From assembly GCF_020615385.1 (NCBI RefSeq), contig NZ_JAJAVB010000027.1, positions 1-64,000 of the forward strand: a stretch of 64,000 nt of DNA, read 5' to 3'. Shown here piece by piece: positions 10,019 through 17,793 of this stretch. Each line of letters begins with the position of its first letter. Position 1 is the stretch's first letter. A program made the position numbers and the translations under genes. Origin of the DNA: Jiella soli (GTDB lineage: Bacteria > Pseudomonadota > Alphaproteobacteria > Rhizobiales > Rhizobiaceae). Under the pieces are notes generated by a model, which ran no database searches, had not been told where the DNA came from, and worked only from the letters and a program-made list of their open reading frames with translations.

Positions 10019-10777
10019 TCACCGGCGGAACAGGCAGGTCCTTTGGCCCTCGATCTCGCGCACCATCACGGGTAGGCCGAACACCGCCTCGATGGTCTCT
10101 TCCGTCACCACGGTGTCCACCGGGCCGTCGACGACGATCCGGCCCTCGCGCATGGCGACGACCCGATCGGCGAAGCAGCTGGCGAAGTTGATGTCGTGCA
10201 GGACGACGACGACGATCTTGCCGAGATCGTCGGCCGCCTTGCGCACGAGCCGCATCATCGCGACGGCGTGGCGGATGTCGAGATTGTTCAGCGGCTCGTC
10301 GAGCAGGATCGCCCGTGTGTCCTGGGCGAGCACCATGGCGACGAAGGCGCGCTGGCGCTGCCCGCCCGAAAGCTCGTCGAGAAACCGATCGGCGAAAGGC
10401 ACGAGGTCGAGAAAGGCGAGAGCCTCGTCGACCTTGGCGTGATCCGCGGCGGTCAGCCGCCCCTTCGAATGGGGAAACCGGCCGAAGCCGATGAGGTCGC
10501 GCACGGTGAGCCGGGCCATCAGCCCGTTCTCCTGCCTCAGGACGGAAATCCGCCGCGCCAGCTCGTCGCCGGCCGTCCGCGTGACGTCGAGTCCGTCGAC
10601 GAATGCCTTTCCCTCGTCGATCGGCAGCAGCCGCGCTATCATCGACAAAAGCGTCGACTTGCCGGCTCCGTTGGGACCGATGATGGCGGTGACGCCCGGC
10701 GAATCGAGGGTCAGCGAGGCGCGGTCGACGACGCGGCTGTCGCCGTAGAGCTTGGTCAAAGACGATGCTTCGATCAT
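10019..10777 (-). CDS. Iron-siderophore ABC transporter ATP-binding protein (FepC/CeuD type)
   Basis: A 252-residue ATPase: Walker A GPNGAGKST, signature LSGGQRQRAFVAM, Walker B AILLDEPLNNLDI and switch VVLHDINFA. The LHDIN form and small size are typical of ferric-siderophore and vitamin B12 importers. Its start (10777) overlaps the stop of the permease gene at 10774, so it is the last gene of the four-gene binding protein-permease-permease-ATPase operon running leftwards from 13827. Confidence 0.93.
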   Translation of the reverse strand: MIEASSLTKLYGDSRVVDRASLTLDSPGVTAIIGPNGAGKSTLLSMIARLLPIDEGKAFVDGLDVTRTAGDELARRISVLRQENGLMARLTVRDLIGFGRFPHSKGRLTAADHAKVDEALAFLDLVPFADRFLDELSGGQRQRAFVAMVLAQDTRAILLDEPLNNLDIRHAVAMMRLVRKAADDLGKIVVVVLHDINFASCFADRVVAMREGRIVVDGPVDTVVTEETIEAVFGLPVMVREIEGQRTCLFRR

Positions 10778-11796
10778 CGGATTCCCCGCTTGACGACGAT
10801 GGCCAGGAAGACGATGCCGCCGAGGAACTCGATGACGATGCCGAGGGCCGTGTCGAAGTGGAACACGCGTTCGAGAAGCGTCTGGCCGCCGACGAGGCAG
10901 ATCACCGCGATCAGCGAGGCGGCGACAAGGGTTTCGGCATGCCGGCGCGAACCGACGAGAGAGACGGCGAGGCTCGCGACGAGCAGGCCGAAGAAGGTGA
11001 CCGGGCCGACGAGCGCGGTCGAGACGGAGACGAGTACGGCGATCAGGCCGAGGCTGAGCCGCGTCAGGGCGACCGGGTCGACCCCGAGCGAGGTCGCGGT
11101 TTCGCGGCCGAGCGCCAGCACGTCGAGCTGCGGCAGGAGGCGCCAGAAGGACAGGGTGACGAGACCAATCAGAACTGCCGCCACGGCCAGAAGATCGGTC
11201 TCGATCGTGCTGAAGCTCGCATAGAGCCTGTCCTGCAGGACGACGAAGGCGTTCGGGTCGATCAGACGTTGGAGGAAACCGGAAAGCGAGCGGAACAGCA
11301 CCCCGACGATGACCCCGACGAGGAGCAGCCTGTGAAGGTCGTGGGCCCCTTTGCCGAGCAGAGTGCCGTAGAGGGCGAGCGCAAAGCCGATCATCGCGAG
11401 GGTTTGGGCGAGGAACAGCGACATCGTCTCTGCGCCGGTCGCAAAGAGCGTTCCCGCGAAGGCCACCATCAGGGTCTGGATCAGGCCGTAAAGTGCATCG
11501 AAGCCCATGATGGAAGGGGTGAGGATGCGGTTGCCGGACAGCGTCTGGAAGACGACAGTCGACAGGGCGATGGCATGGCCGACGAGAATCATCGCGACAA
11601 GCTTCGGCGCCCGGAACGGCAAGACGAAGGACCAGTTGCCATGGGCCCCGATGGTCATGAAGATCGCGCAGCAGGCAATGGCAAGGAGCACCAGAAGCAA
11701 CAGCGTGCGCGCCGGACCGCGCGCGGCGGCCCGCCCCGAGTGAACCTCCCGGCGCCGGCGCACGCCATGAACCTGCTTATCGGCGACATCAGCCAT
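10774..11796 (-). CDS. Iron-siderophore ABC transporter permease (FecD/CeuC type)
   Basis: A 340-residue FecCD-family permease with about nine or ten hydrophobic segments (for example LLLLVLLAIACCAIFMTIG and GLIAVLVSVSTALVGPVTFF). ATG 11796 is chosen; it lies within the end of the upstream permease gene, and the extra upstream codons are arginine/serine-rich shadow sequence. A basic cytoplasmic N-terminus precedes the first membrane helix. It pairs with the permease at 11789-12760. Confidence 0.9.
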   Translation of the reverse strand: MADVADKQVHGVRRRREVHSGRAAARGPARTLLLLVLLAIACCAIFMTIGAHGNWSFVLPFRAPKLVAMILVGHAIALSTVVFQTLSGNRILTPSIMGFDALYGLIQTLMVAFAGTLFATGAETMSLFLAQTLAMIGFALALYGTLLGKGAHDLHRLLLVGVIVGVLFRSLSGFLQRLIDPNAFVVLQDRLYASFSTIETDLLAVAAVLIGLVTLSFWRLLPQLDVLALGRETATSLGVDPVALTRLSLGLIAVLVSVSTALVGPVTFFGLLVASLAVSLVGSRRHAETLVAASLIAVICLVGGQTLLERVFHFDTALGIVIEFLGGIVFLAIVVKRGIR

Positions 11797-12760
11797 GCGC
11801 CGTCCTCCGCCCCGCAAGCAGGATGAGGAACAAGACCGAACCCGCGACACCCATGATGACACCCACCGGGATCTCGTAGGGATAGCGCAGGATGCGGCCG
11901 AGAACGTCGCAGCCGAGGACGAGCGTGGCACCCCACAAGGCGACGAACGGGACGATGCGCCGGCCGTTGTCGCCCATCGTCATGGTCACGAGATTGGGCA
12001 CCACGAGACCGACGAAGGGGATCGAGCCGATGGTGGCGACGGTCACCGCGGCAATCAGCGAGACGATGACGAGGCCGATGGCGACCACCCGCTCATAGGC
12101 GAGGCCGAGATTGACGCTGACGTCGCGGCCAAGGCCCGCGAGGGTGAAGCGATCGGCCGCAAAGAGCGCGACCGCCCCCAGCGCGGCGCCGATCCATAGG
12201 AGTTCGTAGCGACCTTTCAGAACCATCGAGAAGTCGCCGCTGCTCCAGGCGGCGAGCGACTGCAGGAGGTCGGTCCGATAGGCGAGGAAATGGGCGGCCG
12301 ACTGGATGATACCGGCAAGGATCAGACCGACCAGCGGAACGAGCAGGCCGCTCTTCAGCCGCAGCCGGCGAATGAGGGCGAGAAAGACGGCTGTGCCGGC
12401 AATGGCAAACATGGCCGCGACCAGCGCCTTGGCGAGGACGGGCGCCCCCGGCGCCAGAAGCGTGACCACCACCATGCCGAGCCCGGCCGCTTCGGTCGTG
12501 CCAATCGTCGAGGGTTCGACGAAGCGGTTCGACGACAGCATCTGCATGAGAAGCCCGGCGACGGCGAGACTCCCGCCAGCGAGGGTCGCCGCGGCAGTGC
12601 GCGGCAGCCGGCTGACGAGAAGGAGGCGCAGCGCTTCGCCGTCGACCCCTCCGCTCCAAACCGAGGCGAAGGAGAGATCGCCCGCACCGACGAAGAGGCT
12701 CGCAACGAAGAGAAGGCCGAGGCCGAGACAGCCAAGGCTCAGGAGGCGGCTATCGGACAT
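11789..12760 (-). CDS. Iron-siderophore ABC transporter permease (FecC/CeuB type)
   Basis: A 323-residue FecCD-family permease with family motifs SRLPRTAAATLAGGSLAVAG, GSIPFVGLVVPN and the late segment EIPVGVIMGVAGSVLFLILL. ATG 12760 fits the family length. A GTG at 12850, only 3 bases past the stop of the binding-protein gene, would add about 30 basic residues and is an alternative with better translational coupling. It overlaps the second permease gene by 8 bases. Confidence 0.9.
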   Translation of the reverse strand: MSDSRLLSLGCLGLGLLFVASLFVGAGDLSFASVWSGGVDGEALRLLLVSRLPRTAAATLAGGSLAVAGLLMQMLSSNRFVEPSTIGTTEAAGLGMVVVTLLAPGAPVLAKALVAAMFAIAGTAVFLALIRRLRLKSGLLVPLVGLILAGIIQSAAHFLAYRTDLLQSLAAWSSGDFSMVLKGRYELLWIGAALGAVALFAADRFTLAGLGRDVSVNLGLAYERVVAIGLVIVSLIAAVTVATIGSIPFVGLVVPNLVTMTMGDNGRRIVPFVALWGATLVLGCDVLGRILRYPYEIPVGVIMGVAGSVLFLILLAGRRTAHG

Positions 12761-12852
12761 GGTCGGCCGGGTGTGCGGGACTTTCGCCGCAGGCGGGGGG
12801 CGGCGATGCGCGGCGCCCGCGACAGGTTCATTCCGCGTGCCTCTTGTCACGC

Positions 12853-13827
12853 TCACTCGGCCTTCGCGAACGCCTCGGAGAGCTGGTCGACATTGCGTTG
12901 CAGGGCGGTGAGGCCGGCGCTCGAGAGATACCAGGTGGCAGGGTCGAGATAGACGACCTGGCCGCTTTTCCACGCCTTCGTGTTCTCGACCAGTTCGTTC
13001 TTCAGCATCGAGGCGGCGGCGCTCCGGCCGATCGCGGCGTCGCGGTCGATCACGAAGAGCCAGTCGGGGTCGGTCTTCGCGATATATTCGAAGGAGATCG
13101 CCTCGCCGTGATTGGCGACGTCAAGATTGCTGTCGGCCGGGGCGACACCGAAGGCGCCGTGAAGGATGCCGAAGCGCGAGCCGGGGCCGAAGGCGCTCAT
13201 CCGGTTGCCGGTGGTCAGGACGATCAGGCCCTTGCCCCGGCCTTCGGTCTCGGTCTTAAGCGTCGCGATCGTGCTTTCGAGTCTGGCGATCCGCGCCTCG
13301 ACTTCGTCCTGCCTGTCGAAGATCCTGCCGAGCGCACGGGCGCGGACGAGAGCCGAAACGAGGAAATCGGTCTGATCGACCGACATGTCGATGGTCGTCG
13401 CCACCTGGGAGAGCGCCTTCGTCTGGCTGCTCGAACGCCCACCGGTGATGATGAGGTCGGGCCGCAATGCCGCAACGGCTTCAAGATCGGCTTCGAACAG
13501 CGATCCGACCTTTGTGACGTCGTCCTCGGCATATTTGGACAGATAGCCCGGATAGGGAGCCGTCGGCGCACCGGCCACGTCGACGCCGAGCGCGTCAAGC
13601 GTGTCGAGAGTGGCGAGATCAAAGGCGACGACGGTCTTCGGCGCGTGCGGAACGCTTCTTTCGCCGGTCGCGGTCTCGACGCTGACCGTTGCCCCGGCGT
13701 CTTCCTGGGCAAGCGCGGGAGCACTGGCGAGAAGTCCCGCAAGGCCCGCGGCCGCCAGCGACCGGAACGCCTTGCGCATCAGGGAAGAGGGCCGCCTCCC
13801 AGCAGCGCGACGAACGATTGGGGTCAT
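12853..13827 (-). CDS. Iron-siderophore ABC transporter periplasmic binding protein (FatB/CeuE type)
   Basis: A 324-residue binding protein with a signal peptide (hydrophobic LAAAGLAGLLASAPALA, cleavage before QEDAG) and the TroA/FepB-like domain: TVVAFDLATLDTLDALGVDV, LRPDLIITGGRSS and the late SSAGLTALQRNVDQL. It resembles the binding proteins for catecholate-hydroxamate or petrobactin-like siderophores. ATG 13827 has AGGAAGG upstream. A RirA-type iron box lies about 50 bases upstream (13878-13892), so the operon is probably induced by iron starvation. Confidence 0.9.
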   Translation of the reverse strand: MTPIVRRAAGRRPSSLMRKAFRSLAAAGLAGLLASAPALAQEDAGATVSVETATGERSVPHAPKTVVAFDLATLDTLDALGVDVAGAPTAPYPGYLSKYAEDDVTKVGSLFEADLEAVAALRPDLIITGGRSSSQTKALSQVATTIDMSVDQTDFLVSALVRARALGRIFDRQDEVEARIARLESTIATLKTETEGRGKGLIVLTTGNRMSAFGPGSRFGILHGAFGVAPADSNLDVANHGEAISFEYIAKTDPDWLFVIDRDAAIGRSAAASMLKNELVENTKAWKSGQVVYLDPATWYLSSAGLTALQRNVDQLSEAFAKAE

Positions 13828-13876
13828 GGTCGGTCCTTCCTGCGGAGATGCATCCTCGCGGCCGACATCGCAAAAG

Positions 13877-13893
13877 TTGACTGACAATGTCAA
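13877..13893. promoter_or_regulatory. Iron-responsive operator (RirA box, TTGA-N9-TCAA)
   Basis: TTGA-CTGACAATG-TCAA matches the IRO consensus TGA-N9-TCA used by the iron-sulfur regulator RirA in rhizobia, with one extra symmetric base on each side. It lies in a local AT-rich patch 50 bases upstream of the siderophore-binding-protein start. RirA binding itself is inferred from motif and context. Confidence 0.65.
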
Positions 13894-14069
13894 TATTTCG
13901 CTCTGCATGCGGAGCCTGCCGATCGCACGGCACGGCTCGGCTCGGCTCGGCGACGGACATCCCCGGCCGCCTGGGGAGGTAGCAAGATATTAAACCGGAA
14001 GATGTTTCCGGCACTGGCCGACAGGCGGGCGCGACGATCGGAGAAGGGACGCAGCGACGCTCGCGCCTT

Positions 14070-14885
14070 TCACCGCGGCTCCTCGCCGTCGCCCCTGGCG
14101 GTTGATGCGAAGAACTGGCGCAATGCGGGTGCGACGATCGAACCATGCGTTTCCTGCGGCAGGAAAAGCGTGGTGACATGGGCGTGGCCGGCATCGCGAA
14201 GCCGGGTGCCGAAATCGATCCCATTCGGACCCGCGCGTATCGCTTCGAGATCGCGCCGATCCTGTCCGGAGAGGCCGGCGCGCCATTGCCGGCGACCGGC
14301 AGCGAGAATCGTCAGGCGGCGCGTGTCCTTCGCCGGATGGATGGAAAGGCCCGCCAGGGTCTCGCCGAGTTCCTGCATCACCCGATGGCGGTTCCACCAG
14401 ACCGAAGGATCGGCGGCGAAGAAATCGGCGATCGGCAGGTCCCGGCGCAGGAAGGCCCGAAGCACGAAAAGCCCTGCCAGGGAATGGCCGAAGACCGCGC
14501 TCGATCCCGCCGCCACCGGAGCGTGCTCGGCCAGGAAGGGCAGCAGCCGCGTCCGCAGGAAACCCGCAAACAGCCGCTCGCCGCCGGTCTGCGGGACCGG
14601 GTGGCCCGGACGCAGCGGAAACGTCTCGGCGCCAGCCGCATCGGTCAGCTCGAAATATCGACGCAGGATGCGGGTCTGCCCGTCGCGCTCCGGCAGGCCG
14701 ATCCCGACGAGCAGCCGGGAGGAGCCCGCCGCCAGCGCGGTTTCCTCCGCCATCTCGAAGAACTGGTCGGCATCGAGGACGAAAGCCGCGGGCCAGAGGG
14801 AGCGGGGCGTCATCCCGATCCGGCGAAGCACGACGCGGTAGGGGCGCCCGGCAAAGGTCAGTTCGATTTCCTGGCGCATCCGCAT
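14070..14885 (-). CDS. Siderophore esterase-like alpha/beta hydrolase (IroE/BesA/Fes type)
   Basis: A 271-residue protein of the putative-esterase (enterochelin-esterase-like) family. The nucleophile elbow is GHSLAG (SAVFGHSLAGLFVLRAFL); the following AADPSVWWN and the catalytic His in ETHGS are typical of Fes/IroE. The family hydrolyses ferric siderophores or trims their backbone to release iron. No signal peptide is seen, so it likely acts in the cytoplasm after uptake by the adjacent transporter. It is divergent from the PadR/reductase pair and shares with it an iron box at 14913-14929. Confidence 0.83.
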   Translation of the reverse strand: MRMRQEIELTFAGRPYRVVLRRIGMTPRSLWPAAFVLDADQFFEMAEETALAAGSSRLLVGIGLPERDGQTRILRRYFELTDAAGAETFPLRPGHPVPQTGGERLFAGFLRTRLLPFLAEHAPVAAGSSAVFGHSLAGLFVLRAFLRRDLPIADFFAADPSVWWNRHRVMQELGETLAGLSIHPAKDTRRLTILAAGRRQWRAGLSGQDRRDLEAIRAGPNGIDFGTRLRDAGHAHVTTLFLPQETHGSIVAPALRQFFASTARGDGEEPR

Positions 14886-14912
14886 GCCTCTCCGATCGAG
14901 GGCGGAAATATA

Positions 14913-14929
14913 TTGATACTTGTCCTCAA
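14913..14929. promoter_or_regulatory. Iron-responsive operator (RirA box) in the divergent esterase/PadR promoter
   Basis: TTGA-TACTTGTCC-TCAA matches the TGA-N9-TCA iron box and sits inside a larger partly symmetric AT-rich block (ATATATTGA ... TCAACATATAT). It lies between the divergent esterase gene and the leader-padR-reductase unit, so it could control both directions. Confidence 0.65.
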
Positions 14930-14971
14930 CATATATCGGGATGTATCGGCATTTAGAAAAAGGAGATCGAG

Positions 14972-15025
14972 ATGCGCCGGATCGTCAATGACGGGCCGAG
15001 CTTGCGCCGCGAAGGCTCGCGCTAG
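14972..15025 (+). CDS. Possible 17-residue leader peptide upstream of the PadR regulator
   Basis: ATG 14972 follows a near-ideal ribosome site (AAAAAGGAGATCGAG). It encodes MRRIVNDGPSLRREGSR and stops at TAG 15023-15025, directly abutting the PadR ATG at 15026. The downstream gene has a much weaker ribosome site, so translation of the short ORF probably feeds the regulator. It could be a regulatory leader, or the true N-terminus of the PadR gene separated by a frameshift. Nothing in the peptide is recognisable. Confidence 0.5.
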   Translation: MRRIVNDGPSLRREGSR

Positions 15026-15628
15026 ATGCTCAAGGCGGAGCGGGATCATGGCAGGGCCGGCCCTCGCCACGGCCACAGCCAGGGACTTGACCGCGATGGC
15101 GAGGCTTCCGGCAATGCGGAGGGGCGCCAGCATCGCGGCCCGCATGCCGGGCGTGGCGGCCGGGGCCGGCGCGGCGGCCCGTTCGACTATGGCGACCTTC
15201 GCCTCCTCGTCCTCGTCATGCTCATGGAGAAGCCGAGCCACGGCTACGAGCTGATGAAGACGATCGAGGAACGCTTCGAAGGCCGCTATTCGCCGAGCCC
15301 GGGCCTGATCTATCCGACCCTTGCCTGGCTCCAGGATGGCGGGCTCATCCTGCTCTCGCCCGAAAGCGCGGGTCGCAAGCGCTACGAGGTTTCCGAGGCC
15401 GGGCGCCTGTTCCTTCAGGAACACCAGGAGCGTGTGGAGGCGATCTTGCAGCGTGTCGCACGCGGCGAAATCGGCCGCGGCGACATTCCCGAACCGATCC
15501 TCGCCGCGATGGGCGAGCTGAAGCGCGCCCTTCGCGCCCGGCTCGCCGCCGACCCGTCCGACGCCGCGACGGTCGAACGGATCGCCGGCGCGATCCGCGA
15601 GGCGGCGGCCACGGTCGGGCGCATGTGA
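15026..15628 (+). CDS. PadR-family transcriptional regulator, YqjI-like
   Basis: A 200-residue protein. A flexible Gly/Arg/His-rich N-terminus (DHGRAGPRHGHSQG, later RQHRGPHAGRGGRGRRGG) is followed by a PadR winged-helix domain (FDYGDLRLLVLVML, KPSHGYELMKTIEER, YSPSPGLIYPTLAWLQDGGL) and a helical dimerisation tail. This is the architecture of E. coli YqjI, a nickel-sensing repressor encoded beside the ferric-siderophore reductase YqjH. The same pairing is present here (reductase at 15671). The N-terminus has fewer His and no Cys compared with YqjI, so metal sensing is uncertain. A stop codon just upstream fixes ATG 15026 as the earliest start. Confidence 0.85.
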   Translation: MLKAERDHGRAGPRHGHSQGLDRDGEASGNAEGRQHRGPHAGRGGRGRRGGPFDYGDLRLLVLVMLMEKPSHGYELMKTIEERFEGRYSPSPGLIYPTLAWLQDGGLILLSPESAGRKRYEVSEAGRLFLQEHQERVEAILQRVARGEIGRGDIPEPILAAMGELKRALRARLAADPSDAATVERIAGAIREAAATVGRM

Positions 15629-15670
15629 CTTTCTATCTGCCGAGATCTCTTTGGAAAAGGACATCCAGAC

Positions 15671-16450
15671 ATGAACCTGCATGAGCCCGTGGCGGCCTCT
15701 CCGGCAACCGCTCCGACAAGGCGCGTGCGCCACGAATTGCGGCGCCGCCAGCTTTCGGTGGTCTCCACCGAGCGCCTGAGCCCTGCGATGCTGAGGATCG
15801 TCCTCGGCGGCGAGGAGCTTCGAGGCTTCACGAGCCTTGGGGCCGACGACCACGTGAAGATCTTCCTTCCGGGCGAAGACGGGGCGGAGGCCGAGCGGCG
15901 GGACTACACCCCGCGCCATTACGACGCGCGGCGCAACGAGCTGACCCTCGATTTCGCCGTCCACGAGGCCGGCCCGGCCACCGCCTGGGCGTTGTCCGCG
16001 AAGGTCGGCGACGCGTTGACGATCGGCGGGCCCCGGGGCTCGCTCGTCATCGAAGAGAGCGTCCGGCGCTTCCTGCTGATCGGCGATGAGACCGCATTGC
16101 CGGCGATCGGCCGGCGGATCGAGGAGGCCGGACCGGGCGTTTCGATCGTCAGCCTCGTCGCCGTGCCCGAACCGGCCGACAAGCAGAATTTCGAGACGGC
16201 CGCCGATCTCCACGCGCACTGGGTCCACCGGCCGCTCGAGCGCGCCGACGATCCCGAAGCGCTGCTCGCCGCCCTTCGCACGATCGAGATCGAACCGGAT
16301 TGCTTCGTCTGGATCGCGGCCGAGGCGTCCGTGGTGCGGGCGCTCCGCAGCGTCCTTCTCGAAGAGCGAGCCCATCCGAAAACCTGGTTCAAGGCGTCCG
16401 GCTACTGGGTCCGCGGAAAGGCCGACACGACGGAGAAGTTCGAGGACTGA
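15671..16450 (+). CDS. Siderophore-interacting FAD protein / ferric-siderophore reductase (YqjH/ViuB type)
   Basis: A 259-residue cytoplasmic flavoprotein of the SIP family. The FAD-binding motif RRDYTPRHYD, the nucleotide region RRFLLIGDETALPAIGRRIE and the C-terminal signature FKASGYWVRGKAD are all present. These enzymes reduce Fe(III) in imported ferric siderophores to free the iron. It lies 42 bases downstream of the PadR gene and is probably repressed by it, with the iron box upstream adding iron control. Confidence 0.92.
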   Translation: MNLHEPVAASPATAPTRRVRHELRRRQLSVVSTERLSPAMLRIVLGGEELRGFTSLGADDHVKIFLPGEDGAEAERRDYTPRHYDARRNELTLDFAVHEAGPATAWALSAKVGDALTIGGPRGSLVIEESVRRFLLIGDETALPAIGRRIEEAGPGVSIVSLVAVPEPADKQNFETAADLHAHWVHRPLERADDPEALLAALRTIEIEPDCFVWIAAEASVVRALRSVLLEERAHPKTWFKASGYWVRGKADTTEKFED

Positions 16451-16535
16451 TCGTCGATCGCCCTGCTGGGCGGGGGCAAGCCCGTCGCGGCCTCCGCCCC
16501 GAAGGCGGGCACGGTTGCGGCAGCCCGGTCGCCGC

Positions 16536-17525
16536 CTACCGCACGCTTCTAGGCGATACGCCGAAATGCCGCTTGAACGCCGTCGAGAAATTGGCGGCGC
16601 TGCGGTAGCCGGCGAGATGCGCGGCTTCCGCCACGCTCAGGCCTTCGTGCTCGATGGCACGCCGGGCACGGGTCAAATTGCGTCGGCGGATGTAGTCGAA
16701 GGCGCTCATGCCGTGGACGGCCTGGAAGAGCCTCTGCAGCGTGCTGACGCTCGTCCCCGTCGCGGCGGCGATCTCGTCCAGCGTCGGATTGGCGAATTCG
16801 CGCAGGCACTCCTCGATCCGGCGCATCCGATGCAGATCGCGCGAGCCGACATGGCCGATGGCCCAGCAGGCGCGACGCGCACCGAGCTGGCCAAAGCCCT
16901 CGGCGACGAGTTCCAGCGCACGGCTTTCCAGATAGAGCCGCTGCAAGGCGGGTTCGTATGACGGGGGCCGTAGGATCTGCTCGCCGATCGCGATCATGCT
17001 GTTGCTCGGGCGCCAGCCGTGCCGCGCAAGATGGGTCCGGCAGAATTCGGCGACGCGCGGCGCCCGCAACGGGTCGGCGAGTCCGCAATCGGCCAGCCAT
17101 TCGTGGGATATCGTGACATTGACCTTGCGCAGGTGCTCGCCCCGCCGCGAACGCCGCGTAAACACCGTCGGGCGGGTGCGCGCCATGACCGCGGCGCGGA
17201 CGGTTCCGCCGTCGCCTTCGCCGGCCGGGATGATCGGGCTGCCATCGATCGCGGCGTCGACGGCCCCTTGCAGGAAGAGATAGAAAGTAACCCCGGGCCG
17301 CTGCTCGATGCGCGTCTCGAGATCGACGAGCTCGGTCGTGTCGGAAGAATGCAGCACGAGGCCCGGCCGCAGCTCGGTCAGCCGGTAGTGTCCCTTCAGC
17401 GCCGCTCCGTCGCCGACCTGTCCGCTGCGACGCCACGCAAACCCTTTGCCGACAAGCGCGGACGCGTCGGCAATCCGGCTGGCGGCGATGGTCTCGTCGT
17501 CGAGATCGAATGGCATACCCATCAT
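16536..17525 (-). CDS. AraC-family transcriptional regulator (PchR-like)
   Basis: A 329-residue regulator. The C-terminal AraC DNA-binding domain carries two helix-turn-helices (LDEIAAATGTSVSTLQRLF and LSVAEAAHLAGYRSAANFST, ending FKRHFGVSPRSVR). The N-terminal part matches the ferric-siderophore-sensing arrangement of PchR/YbtA-like proteins, with GVTFYLFLQG and HEWLADCGL. It is divergent from the TonB receptor, the usual setting for a regulator that activates the receptor when its ferric siderophore is present. Start choices are ATG 17525, 17522 or 17516; none has a strong ribosome site. Confidence 0.85.
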   Translation of the reverse strand: MMGMPFDLDDETIAASRIADASALVGKGFAWRRSGQVGDGAALKGHYRLTELRPGLVLHSSDTTELVDLETRIEQRPGVTFYLFLQGAVDAAIDGSPIIPAGEGDGGTVRAAVMARTRPTVFTRRSRRGEHLRKVNVTISHEWLADCGLADPLRAPRVAEFCRTHLARHGWRPSNSMIAIGEQILRPPSYEPALQRLYLESRALELVAEGFGQLGARRACWAIGHVGSRDLHRMRRIEECLREFANPTLDEIAAATGTSVSTLQRLFQAVHGMSAFDYIRRRNLTRARRAIEHEGLSVAEAAHLAGYRSAANFSTAFKRHFGVSPRSVR

Positions 17526-17793
17526 CGTGCCACACCGGATTCGAGCCTGGAACAGCGGACCTCCCGCAGCACGGCGGACGGCCGTGACATGAAGGCAACA
17601 CATTCTCGCCATGTTCGCGGCCCGCGCCGCCGCTGCACCGGTCGCAAAGCTCTTTGACACGTCCGCAAACGGCCTGCGCTGGTTCCGGCCTCAGCTCCTT
17701 CGTAAAACATGACCACAGATGACAAGTTTTAGTGCGGCGGTGCAAGACCCCTTCCGGGTCAAGCCGTTTCCGAGTCCGAGGGGGTTTATCAAA

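Noticed and set aside
17526-17793. RirA box in the TonB-receptor promoter
   Set aside because: Checked the TGA triplets I could find; none had TCA nine bases later. Control is more likely through the AraC regulator.
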